From the NCBI GenBank assembly GCA_003852775.1, contig RDDZ01000027.1, positions 1 to 33,944 of the forward strand: a stretch of DNA of 33,944 bases. The letters run 5' to 3'. Of this stretch, positions 8,293 through 14,963 are shown piece after piece (within the stretch, counting starts at the first letter, position 1; every line of letters begins with the position of its first letter). Position numbers and translations under genes: made by a program. The notes beneath the pieces were generated by a model. That model saw nothing but the letters and a program-made list of their open reading frames with translations. It was not told where the DNA came from and searched no databases. Source of the DNA: Microbacteriaceae bacterium. GTDB lineage: Bacteria; Actinomycetota; Actinomycetes; Actinomycetales; Microbacteriaceae.

Positions 8293-8298
8293 ATCGTA
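8293..8298 (-). promoter_or_regulatory. -10 box for the nucleoside hydrolase
   Basis: On the reverse strand TACGAT (TANNNT) is followed by 6 nt and then the ATG at 8286. This is the same layout as at other leaderless starts in the window. Confidence 0.5.
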
Positions 8299-8300
8299 CG

Positions 8301-8332
8301 CTCATGTTCTCATATACAAAAAACTTGTTCAC
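8301..8332. promoter_or_regulatory. AT-rich divergent control region, candidate IclR operator
   Basis: This 32-bp stretch is far more AT-rich than its surroundings and contains TATACA (8313-8318, possible forward -10 box) and a short inverted repeat ACAA-AAAAC-TTGT (8316-8328). It lies between the nucleoside hydrolase and the SAHH-like gene. The IclR regulator encoded after the SAHH-like gene is the natural candidate to bind here. The composition is seen; binding is inferred. Confidence 0.45.
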
Positions 8333-8359
8333 TGGCGGAACGTGTGCGAGCATGGCGGC

Positions 8360-9568
8360 ATGCAGGCATCCGCCCCCACCGACGCGGCGCACGACGCCGA
8401 CCTCGCCGCGCGCGGAGCCGCGCGCATCGCATGGATCCGCTCGCGGATGCCGCTCCTCGCGGCCGTGCGCGAGCACTTCGCCGAGACCCGCCCCTTCGCC
8501 GGCCACCGCGTGGGGATGTCTCTCCACCTCGAACCGAAGACGGCCGTGCTGCTCGAGACGCTCGCCGCGGGCGGCGCCGAGATCGTCGCGACCGGCAACC
8601 ACGGCTCCACCCAGGACGACGTGGTCGCCCACCTGCGCGCGATCGGCCTCACGGTCCACGGCCGCCGCGACGACACCCTCGACGACCATCACGCGAACCT
8701 CGCCGCCGTGCTCGACGCCGAGCCCGACATCCTGCTCGACAACGGCGCCGACCTCGCGGCGGGCGTCGTCGCGCGCGGCACCGCGGCATCCATCCTGGGC
8801 GGCACCGAGGAGACGACCTCGGGCGGCGACCGGCTGCGCGGCGAGCTCGCGGACCGCGTGCCGTTCCCCGTCATCGTCATCAACGACTCGCTGCTCAAGG
8901 CCATCGGCGAGAACAAGCACGCCGTGGGTCAGTCGGTCGTCGAGAGCTTCATGCGCATCACGAACCTCATGGTCCCGGGCCGCCGCTTTGTCGTGGCGGG
9001 CTACGGATGGTGCGGGCGTGGCGTCGCGCACTACCTGCGCCAGCTGGGCGGCAAGGTCGCGGTCGTCGAGGTCGACGAGCTCAAGGCCTTCGAGGCCGCG
9101 CTCGACGGGTTCCGCGTCGCCGACCTCGACGCCCTCGCCGGGTGGGGCGAGGTGTTCATCACCGCCACCGGGCGCCCGGGCGTGCTCGCGGAGCCGTTCT
9201 TCGCGCGCGTGGCCGACGGCGCCGTGCTCGCCAACTGCGGCCACTTCCCGTGGGAGATCGACGTGCCCGCGCTCAAGGCGGGCGCCGCATCCGTCACGCG
9301 CCTCGACGAAGCGATCGAGCGCGTCGAGCTGCCGGGCGGCCGCCACGTGATCCTGCTCGCCGACGGCCGCATGGTGAACCTCGCGGGCCGCGAGCCGAAG
9401 GGCAACTCCCTCGAGTCGATGGACCTCGGCTTCCTGCTGCAGGCACTCTCCCTCGAGCGCGTCGCGACGCGCGCCGCCGAGCTCGCACCCGGCGCGCAGC
9501 CCGTGCCCGACGACATCGACCGCGACATCGCCCGGCGGATGCTGCGGGCCATGGGTGCGGACCGCTGA
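8360..9568 (+). CDS. divergent S-adenosylhomocysteinase-like enzyme
   Basis: A 402-residue member of the adenosylhomocysteinase superfamily (NAD-dependent cleavage of a nucleosidyl-homocysteine-type bond). Family features kept: TAVLLETL (61-68), STQD (83-86), GGTEETTSG (147-155), NDSLLK with the catalytic lysine at 180, the Rossmann motif GYGWCGRG (214-221) and ANCGHFPWEID with His295. Departures: the Asp-Asn pair after the lysine is Glu184-Asn185; the adenosine-contacting HMTxET segment reads HLEPKT; the GHP motif near the C-terminus reads GNS; and the tail with the NAD-contacting Lys-Tyr is absent, as in short archaeal-type members. A different nucleoside adduct, or loss of the usual reaction, is possible. 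The IclR gene starts 2 bp after it, and adenosine deaminase follows. The ATG at 8360 was chosen because the frame upstream is antisense to the hydrolase. Confidence 0.85.
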   Translation: MQASAPTDAAHDADLAARGAARIAWIRSRMPLLAAVREHFAETRPFAGHRVGMSLHLEPKTAVLLETLAAGGAEIVATGNHGSTQDDVVAHLRAIGLTVHGRRDDTLDDHHANLAAVLDAEPDILLDNGADLAAGVVARGTAASILGGTEETTSGGDRLRGELADRVPFPVIVINDSLLKAIGENKHAVGQSVVESFMRITNLMVPGRRFVVAGYGWCGRGVAHYLRQLGGKVAVVEVDELKAFEAALDGFRVADLDALAGWGEVFITATGRPGVLAEPFFARVADGAVLANCGHFPWEIDVPALKAGAASVTRLDEAIERVELPGGRHVILLADGRMVNLAGREPKGNSLESMDLGFLLQALSLERVATRAAELAPGAQPVPDDIDRDIARRMLRAMGADR

Positions 9569-9570
9569 CG

Positions 9571-10305
9571 ATGGCCGACTCGCCCGACTACTCCGTCCCC
9601 GCCGTCGACAAGGCGTTCGACATCCTCGAAGTGCTCGCCGACCGCGAGGGCGGCCTCACCCAGACCGAGATCGCCGAGGCGACCGGCCGCAGCGTGAGCC
9701 AGATCTACCGCGTGCTCGTGACGCTCGAGTCGCGCGGCTGGATCGTGCGCGACCGCGCCTCCGGGGTCTACTCGCTCTCGATGGGGGCCTTCGACCTCGC
9801 CCACCGTCACGCGCCCCTGCGCGGGCTGATCGTCGCCGCGACGCCCGTCATGCGCGACCTCGCGGCCGAGGTGCGGCAGTCGTGCAACCTGGCGGTGCTC
9901 GACGGGGGAGCGGTGCGCGTGGTCGCCCAGGTCGAGAGCCCCGCCGACTTCGGCTACCGCGTGCGCGTGGGGGCCGCCTTCCCGCTCGACAGCGCCACCG
10001 CCACGGTGCTCGTCGCGGGCGCGGAGCCCGGGATGCGCGCGGCGCTCATCGACGAGGTCCACCAGGAGGAGCTCGCCCGCATCGCCCCGGACGGGTCGCT
10101 GCGCCGAGACGACCCGCGCGCGCCGGGCATCGCCGACATGGTCGCGCCGGTGCGCGACTCCCGGGGGTTCGCGCGCGCCGCCCTCACGGTCCCGTACGTC
10201 ACGACGAGCTTCAGCGAGGCCGACGCCGAGCGCGTGCGGGCGCTCGCGGTCGAGGCCGCGGACGCCATCACGGCCCGGCTGCACCCCGTCCGCGCGGGCG
10301 GCTGA
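9571..10305 (+). CDS. IclR-family transcriptional regulator
   Basis: A 244-residue DNA-binding regulator. Residues about 8-70 form the IclR winged helix-turn-helix (VDKAFDILEVLADREGG, then TQTEIAEATGRSVSQIYRVL); the rest is the IclR effector domain with SCNLAVLDGG and DSATATVLVA, which binds a small metabolite. The start is 2 bp after the stop of the SAHH-like gene, so it is co-transcribed with it. Typical IclR proteins control adjacent catabolic operons; the most likely targets are the divergent region near 8301-8332 and the adenosine deaminase promoter. The effector is unknown; a nucleoside, base or pentose would fit. Confidence 0.92.
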   Translation: MADSPDYSVPAVDKAFDILEVLADREGGLTQTEIAEATGRSVSQIYRVLVTLESRGWIVRDRASGVYSLSMGAFDLAHRHAPLRGLIVAATPVMRDLAAEVRQSCNLAVLDGGAVRVVAQVESPADFGYRVRVGAAFPLDSATATVLVAGAEPGMRAALIDEVHQEELARIAPDGSLRRDDPRAPGIADMVAPVRDSRGFARAALTVPYVTTSFSEADAERVRALAVEAADAITARLHPVRAGG

Positions 10306-10346
10306 TCCATTCGGCGTCACCACAGGATCCGGCGCCCCCTCCCGAC

Positions 10347-10352
10347 TACGCT
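10347..10352 (+). promoter_or_regulatory. -10 box for adenosine deaminase
   Basis: TACGCT is followed by 6 nt (GGAGGC) and the ATG at 10359. The GGAGG could serve as a ribosome binding site on a read-through transcript, but it is very close to the ATG; the spacing fits a leaderless promoter better. Confidence 0.45.
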
Positions 10353-10358
10353 GGAGGC

Positions 10359-11480
10359 ATGAGCGACGCCGCATCAGAAGACCACCACGTCGTCGACGGG
10401 GTCGACCTCCGCACCCTCCCGAAGGTGTCGCTGCACGATCACCTGGACGGGGCCCTCCGCCCGCAGACGATCATCGAGCTCGCCGACGAGATCGGGTACG
10501 AGCTCCCGGCGACGGACGCCGACTCCCTCGCCGCGTGGTTCCACGAGAAGGCCGACTCCGGCTCGCTCGTCGACTACCTCACGACCTTCGACGTCACGAA
10601 CGCCGTCATGCAGTCCCGCGAGAACCTCACGCGCATCGCGCGCGAGTTCGTCGAGGACCTCGTGGCCGACGGCGTCGTCTGGGGCGAGGTGCGCTGGGGT
10701 CCGGAGCTCAGCCTCGAGAAGGGTCTGGCGCTCGACGACACCGTCGAGGCGGTCACCGAGGGCATCGAGCAGGGCGTCGCCGAGGCGACCGCCGCCGGCC
10801 ACCGCATCCGCGTGGGCCAGCTGCTGTGCTCGCTGCGCCACCTCGACCGCGGGCGCGAGATCGCCGAGCTCGCGCTCAAGTACCGCGACCGCGGGGTCGT
10901 CGGCTTCGACATCGCGGGGCCCGAGAAGGGCTTCCCGCCCACGCGCTTCGCCGACGCGTTCGACCTGCTCGCGCGCGAGAGCTTCCCCGTGACGATCCAC
11001 GCGGGCGAGGCCGACGGCCTCGAGTCGATACGCAGCGCCCTCGTCGACGGCCACGCCCTCCGCCTCGGCCACGGCGTGCGCATCGCGGAGGACATCACGA
11101 TCGAGTCGCAGGACGAGGAGGCCAGCTACGTAAGCCTCGGCCGCCTCGCCCAGTGGGTGAAGGACCGCAGCATCGCGCTCGAGACGAGCCCGACCTCGAA
11201 CCTGCAGACGGGCGCGGTCGCCGCGTGGGGCGACGACCTCACGGCGCACCCGTTCGACCTGCTGTACCAGCTCGGCTTCCGCGTCACCGTCAACCCCGAC
11301 AACCGACTCATGAGCGGCACGAACGTCACGCGCGAGCTCGCCCTGCTCGCCGACACCTTCGGCTACGGGCTCGACGACATCATGAACTTCCAGATCAACG
11401 CGGCCGAGGCGGCCTTCCTGCCGCTCGAGGACCGCGCCGAGCTGGTCGCGTTCATCGAGGAGGGGTTCGGCGCCGCCTGA
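10359..11480 (+). CDS. add: adenosine deaminase
   Basis: A 373-residue zinc hydrolase that converts (deoxy)adenosine to (deoxy)inosine. Zinc ligands His26 and His28 are in SLHDHLDGAL, a third in the TIHAGEADG motif with the catalytic glutamate, and the NPDNRLMSGTNVT motif includes the last metal-binding aspartate. The sequence ETSPTSNLQTG is also typical, so the active site is complete. It follows the IclR gene and is coupled to the PTS EIIA gene (stop and start share one base, TGATG). The product inosine can go to the nucleoside hydrolase or to the purine nucleoside phosphorylase encoded at 14061-14888. Confidence 0.95.
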   Translation: MSDAASEDHHVVDGVDLRTLPKVSLHDHLDGALRPQTIIELADEIGYELPATDADSLAAWFHEKADSGSLVDYLTTFDVTNAVMQSRENLTRIAREFVEDLVADGVVWGEVRWGPELSLEKGLALDDTVEAVTEGIEQGVAEATAAGHRIRVGQLLCSLRHLDRGREIAELALKYRDRGVVGFDIAGPEKGFPPTRFADAFDLLARESFPVTIHAGEADGLESIRSALVDGHALRLGHGVRIAEDITIESQDEEASYVSLGRLAQWVKDRSIALETSPTSNLQTGAVAAWGDDLTAHPFDLLYQLGFRVTVNPDNRLMSGTNVTRELALLADTFGYGLDDIMNFQINAAEAAFLPLEDRAELVAFIEEGFGAA

Positions 11481-11941
11481 TGGACCAGCTGCCCGCGCTT
11501 CCCCCGCTCCCCGACGAGGGGGTCGTCATCGGCGCGCGCCCGAAGGACTGGCGCGAGTCGGTGGAGATCGCCGGTCGCGCCCTCGCGGCGAGCGGTGCGA
11601 CGGATGCCGGGTACGCGGTCGACATGGTGCGCATGATCGAGGAGCACGGCCCCTACGTGGTCGTCGCCCCCGGGCTGGCCCTCGCCCACGCCCGCCCGGG
11701 CCCCGCGGTGCGGCGCGACGGGCTCGCGATCGTGACCCTCGCCGAGCCCGTGCCGTTCGGTCACCCCTACAACGACCCGGTGCGCGTCGTGCTCGCCCTC
11801 GCGGGCGCCTCGAGCGCCCGCCACCTGCAGCTCGTCGCCGAGATCGCGAACATCTTCAACGACTCGGATGCCGTCACCCGCATCGCCGAGGCGACCTCGG
11901 CCGACGAGATCCGCGGCATCCTCGGGGCGACCGCCTCGTGA
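11480..11941 (+). CDS. PTS EIIA component, mannitol/fructose/ascorbate type
   Basis: A 153-residue phosphocarrier. The phosphorylatable histidine is His70 in APGLALAHARPGP, the standard active-site motif of UlaC-like EIIA proteins; NDPVRVVLALAG and HLQLVAEIANIF are also typical. It should accept phosphate from HPr and pass it to EIIB. It is translationally coupled to adenosine deaminase upstream (1-nt overlap) and to EIIB downstream (4-nt GTGA overlap). No EIIC permease gene follows; the next gene is on the other strand. It either serves a permease encoded elsewhere or has a regulatory role tied to nucleoside metabolism. Confidence 0.9.
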   Translation: MDQLPALPPLPDEGVVIGARPKDWRESVEIAGRALAASGATDAGYAVDMVRMIEEHGPYVVVAPGLALAHARPGPAVRRDGLAIVTLAEPVPFGHPYNDPVRVVLALAGASSARHLQLVAEIANIFNDSDAVTRIAEATSADEIRGILGATAS

Positions 11942-12210
11942 AGATCCTGACCCTGTGCGGCGCGGGGATCGGCACGAGCGGCATCCTCAAGGTCAACACC
12001 GAGCGGGTGCTGCAGCGCATCGGCGTCGACGCCCGGGTCGTGGCGATCGACGTGTCGATGCTCGCGACCGAGCTCGAGGACGCCCAGGTCATCCTCACGA
12101 GCCCCGAGTTCGTCGAGGCGATCGGGCGCACCTTCGCCGACGTGATCGTCGTTGAGAACTACTTCGACACCGCCGAGCTCCAGCGCAAGCTCGAGCTGGC
12201 GCTGGGCTGA
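11938..12210 (+). CDS. PTS EIIB component, ascorbate/lactose-like
   Basis: A 90-residue protein with the P-loop-like active site CGAGIGTS; Cys7 is the phosphorylated residue. The size and the motif match UlaB/SgaB-type EIIB proteins. It begins with GTG inside the EIIA stop and ends the operon: a hairpin at 12224-12243 follows. In an ordinary PTS the phosphate would go to the sugar on EIIC, which is not encoded in this window. The pairing with adenosine deaminase is unusual. Confidence 0.88.
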   Translation: MKILTLCGAGIGTSGILKVNTERVLQRIGVDARVVAIDVSMLATELEDAQVILTSPEFVEAIGRTFADVIVVENYFDTAELQRKLELALG

Positions 12211-12223
12211 CTGCGTCTTCTCA

Positions 12224-12243
12224 CGCCGCGATAATCCGCGGCG
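12224..12243 (+). terminator. hairpin after the PTS EIIB gene
   Basis: A 7-bp stem CGCCGCG/CGCGGCG closes on ATAATC, 13 nt after the EIIB stop. There is no T-run. It is a plausible stop for the add-EIIA-EIIB transcript. Confidence 0.45.
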
Positions 12244-12276
12244 CCGGCCGATCGGGTGCCGATATCGCCGCGTGAA

Positions 12277-12381
12277 CCGCTGGTTGAGTAGCGCCGTAGG
12301 CGCGTGTCGAAACCAGTCCCGTGAGGCCCTGTCCCTGTGCTGGTTTCGACACGCCCGCTCCGCGGGCTACTCAACCAGCGG
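12277..12381. repeat. nested palindrome (REPIN-like intergenic repeat)
   Basis: The outer arms CCGCTGGTTGAGTAGC (12277-12292) and GCTACTCAACCAGCGG (12366-12381) pair perfectly over 16 bp. Inside, GCGTGTCGAAACCAG (12302-12316) pairs perfectly with CTGGTTTCGACACGC (12340-12354). The core TGGTTGAGTAGC...GTGTCGAAACCA is, from memory, a common dispersed element in Microbacteriaceae genomes. It lies between the convergent ends of the EIIB and phosphomutase genes. It differs in sequence and architecture from the 56-bp family. Confidence 0.85.
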
Positions 12382-12393
12382 TGAACCCGCGAC

Positions 12394-14061
12394 TCACACA
12401 AGCAGCGCGCGCATCCCCGCGTCGAGCGCGGCGAGAGCCGCGTCGGCCGCCGCCTGACGTTCGGACGCCGTGCCCTCGTCGGAGCGCGCGTCGAGGTAGC
12501 ACTTGAGCTTCGGCTCGGTGCCGCTCGGGCGCACGATGACGCGTGATCCGCCCTCCAGGTGGAAGCGCAGGATGTCGCTCGGCGGGAACGGCCCGAAGCC
12601 GTCCGCGAAGTCGTCGATCTGCTCGACGCGGATGCCGCCCACCTCGCGCGGGGGCTCGGCGCGCAGCCGCGCCATGAGCTCCGGGATGCGGGCGAGGTCC
12701 GCGACGCGCACCGAGATCTGACCGGATGCGAACGCGCCGAACCGGTCGGCGAACGCCGCGCGGTGCTCGGCGAAGCTCTGGCCGGCGGCCTTGAGCTCGG
12801 AGAAGAGGGCGAGCACCTCGACCGCGGCGGAGATGCCGTCCTTGTCGCGCACCTTCTCGGGGTCGACGAGGTAGCCGAGGGCCTCCTCGTAGCCGTAGAG
12901 GAGGCCGCCGACGCGGGAGATCCACTTGAAGCCCGTGAGCGTCTCGGCGAAGTCGAGGCCCTCCTTGCGCGCGACGACGCCGAGCGCGGGCGAGCTCACG
13001 AGCGAGCACGCGAGCGTGCCCGTCTCGAGCCCGAGGGCGGCGGCGCGGCGCGCGGCGCGCCAGCCGAGCAGCCAGCCCACCTCGTTGCCGGAGAGGCGCT
13101 CCCAGCCGCCCGCGCCGTCCGGCACACCGACGGCGACGCGGTCGGCGTCGGGGTCGTTGGCGATCACGAGGTCGGCGCCGTGCTCGGCGGCCGCGGCGAA
13201 CGCGAGGTCCATCGCGCCCGCCTCCTCGGGGTTCGGGAAGTCGACGGTCGGGAACGCGGGGTCGGGCTCCTGCTGCGCCTCGACCGAGACGACGTCGGTG
13301 AAGCCGGCCGCCTCGAAGACGCGGCGCACCGTGTCCCACCCGACGCCGTGCATCGCCGTGTAGACGACCTTGAGTGGCTGCGGGGCGGTCGAGAGCTCGG
13401 CCGTGCGGCGCACGTACTCGTCGACGACCTCCTCGCCGGCGATCTCGTAGGCGTCGGAGCGGGGGAGGTCGGAGATCGACCCCTCCGCGACGCGCACGAT
13501 CTCGGCCTGGATCTCGGCATCGGCCGGGGGCACGATCTGCGAGCCGTGGTCGAGGCCGCCGAGGTACACCTTGTAGCCGTTGTCGGCGGCCGGGTTGTGG
13601 CTCGCCGTCACCATGACGCCCGCGCTCGCGCCGAGGTGGCGCACCGCGAAGGCGAGCACGGGGGTCGGCAGCAGGCGGGGGAGCAGGATGGCGCGCACGC
13701 CCGCGCCCGCCATGAGCTCGGCGGTGTCGCGCGCGAAGACGTCGGAGTTACGGCGTCCGTCGTAGCCGATGACGACGCTCGGCGTCTGCTCGCGGGCGAG
13801 GAGGTACGCCGCGAGTCCCGCGGCGGCCTGCGCGACGAGCACGCGGTTCATGCGCAGCGGACCGGCGCCCAGCTCGCCGCGGAGCCCCGCCGTGCCGAAC
13901 GTGAGCCGCCCCGCGAAGCGCTTCTCGAGCTCCGAACGCGCATCCGGGTCGCCTGCGTCGGTGCGCGCGAGGAGGGCCTCGAGGTGGGCGCGCGTCACCT
14001 CATCCGGGTCCTGCGCGGCCCAGCGGCGGGCCGCCTCGATCGGATCTACGGCCGCGGACAT
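12394..14061 (-). CDS. phospho-sugar mutase (phosphoglucomutase/phosphopentomutase, PGM2-like)
   Basis: A 555-residue alpha-D-phosphohexomutase. Motifs in order: RLTFGTAGLRGELGAG (substrate phosphate region), VMVTASHNPAADNGYKVY with the phosphoserine loop, the metal site DPDADRVAVG, LTGFKWISR and RPSGTEPKLKCYL near the C-terminus. The length and arrangement match the PGM2 type, some of whose members act mainly as phosphopentomutase. The start ATG shares one base with the stop of the purine nucleoside phosphorylase gene (TGATG). That coupling suggests its job here is to convert (deoxy)ribose-1-phosphate to the 5-phosphate, with phosphoglucomutase activity possible. A longer frame upstream is a shadow of the phosphorylase. 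Confidence 0.93.
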   Translation of the reverse strand: MSAAVDPIEAARRWAAQDPDEVTRAHLEALLARTDAGDPDARSELEKRFAGRLTFGTAGLRGELGAGPLRMNRVLVAQAAAGLAAYLLAREQTPSVVIGYDGRRNSDVFARDTAELMAGAGVRAILLPRLLPTPVLAFAVRHLGASAGVMVTASHNPAADNGYKVYLGGLDHGSQIVPPADAEIQAEIVRVAEGSISDLPRSDAYEIAGEEVVDEYVRRTAELSTAPQPLKVVYTAMHGVGWDTVRRVFEAAGFTDVVSVEAQQEPDPAFPTVDFPNPEEAGAMDLAFAAAAEHGADLVIANDPDADRVAVGVPDGAGGWERLSGNEVGWLLGWRAARRAAALGLETGTLACSLVSSPALGVVARKEGLDFAETLTGFKWISRVGGLLYGYEEALGYLVDPEKVRDKDGISAAVEVLALFSELKAAGQSFAEHRAAFADRFGAFASGQISVRVADLARIPELMARLRAEPPREVGGIRVEQIDDFADGFGPFPPSDILRFHLEGGSRVIVRPSGTEPKLKCYLDARSDEGTASERQAAADAALAALDAGMRALLV

Positions 14062-14888
14062 CAGATCTCCGCCACCACGCGTGCGAGGAGGGCCGAGATG
14101 GTGGCCTCGGCGATGCGGCCCGCCTCGAGCACCTCGGCGTGGCTCAGCGGCTCGGGCGAGATGCCCGCGGCGAGGTTGGTGACGAGCGAGAACCCGAGCA
14201 CCTCCATGCCGGCCTGGCGCGCGGCGATCGCCTCGAGCGCCGTCGACATGCCGCACAGGTGGCCGCCGATGGCCTTCGCCATCTGCACCTCGGCGGGGGT
14301 CTCGAAGTGCGGTCCGCGGAACTGCACGTACACGCCCTCGTCGAGGTCGGGCTGGACGCTGCGGGCCACGTCGCGCAGACGCTTCGAGTAGAGGTCGGTG
14401 AGGTCGACGAAGGTCGCGCCCTCGAGCGGCGACGCGGCGGTGAGGTTGATGTGGTCGCTGATGAGCACCGGGGTGCCGGGCGTCCAGTGCTCCTTGATGC
14501 CGCCCGCGCCGTTGGTGAGGATCATGGTGGTCGCGCCGGTCGCGGCGGCGGTGCGCACCGAGTGGACGACCCGGCGCACGCCGTGGCCCTCATAGAAGTG
14601 CGTGCGGGCTCCGATGACGAGTGCGCGCTTGCCGTTGGGGAGCAGGATGCTGCGCAGCGTGCCGACGTGCCCGGTGAGGGCGGGGGCGCTGAAGCCGTGG
14701 ATCTCGGTCGCCGGGACGGTCGCGACGGTCTCGCCGAGGAGGTCGGCGGCCTTCGCCCAGCCGGACCCGAGGGTGAGGGCGATGTCGTGCTTCTCGACAC
14801 CCGTGGCCTCCGCGATCTGGTCGGCCGCGATGCGTGCGACGGCGAACGGATCCACGTCCTCGCCGTCGAGGGGATGCTGGTTGTGCAT
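14061..14888 (-). CDS. punA: purine nucleoside phosphorylase
   Basis: A 275-residue trimeric-type PNP that phosphorolyses inosine, guanosine and their deoxy forms to base plus pentose-1-phosphate. Visible motifs are LTLGSGWAK (phosphate loop), ARTHFYEGH with the phosphate-contacting histidine, LTNGAGGIK, QFRGPHFETPAE and SLVTNLAAGIS with the base-recognition Asn. It receives inosine from the adenosine deaminase product pool. It shares its transcript with the phosphomutase. The ATG at 14888 is 6 nt after a TAGAGT box (leaderless layout). Confidence 0.95.
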   Translation of the reverse strand: MHNQHPLDGEDVDPFAVARIAADQIAEATGVEKHDIALTLGSGWAKAADLLGETVATVPATEIHGFSAPALTGHVGTLRSILLPNGKRALVIGARTHFYEGHGVRRVVHSVRTAAATGATTMILTNGAGGIKEHWTPGTPVLISDHINLTAASPLEGATFVDLTDLYSKRLRDVARSVQPDLDEGVYVQFRGPHFETPAEVQMAKAIGGHLCGMSTALEAIAARQAGMEVLGFSLVTNLAAGISPEPLSHAEVLEAGRIAEATISALLARVVAEI

Positions 14889-14894
14889 CCCTTC

Positions 14895-14900
14895 ACTCTA
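14895..14900 (-). promoter_or_regulatory. -10 box for the PNP operon
   Basis: TAGAGT on the reverse strand, 6 nt, then ATG at 14888. It fits the TANNNT leaderless layout seen repeatedly in this window. Confidence 0.5.
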
Positions 14901-14951
14901 CGAGGACAGGCCGGGTTCCGGCGGCGGCATGTGAACCGTCAGCGGATGCGC

Positions 14952-14957
14952 GACAAT
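14952..14957 (+). promoter_or_regulatory. -10-like box for the lpdA gene
   Basis: GACAAT followed by 6 nt and ATG at 14964. It matches the consensus less well than other boxes (no TA at positions 1-2), but the spacing is the same. Confidence 0.35.
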
Positions 14958-14963
14958 TGAGGC

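Noticed and set aside
12559-14391. 610-codon forward open frame opposite the phosphomutase and PNP genes
   Set aside because: It is antisense to two well-supported enzymes; its translation is dominated by Arg, Glu, Val, Ala and Gly with no family motif. Long antisense frames are expected at this GC content.
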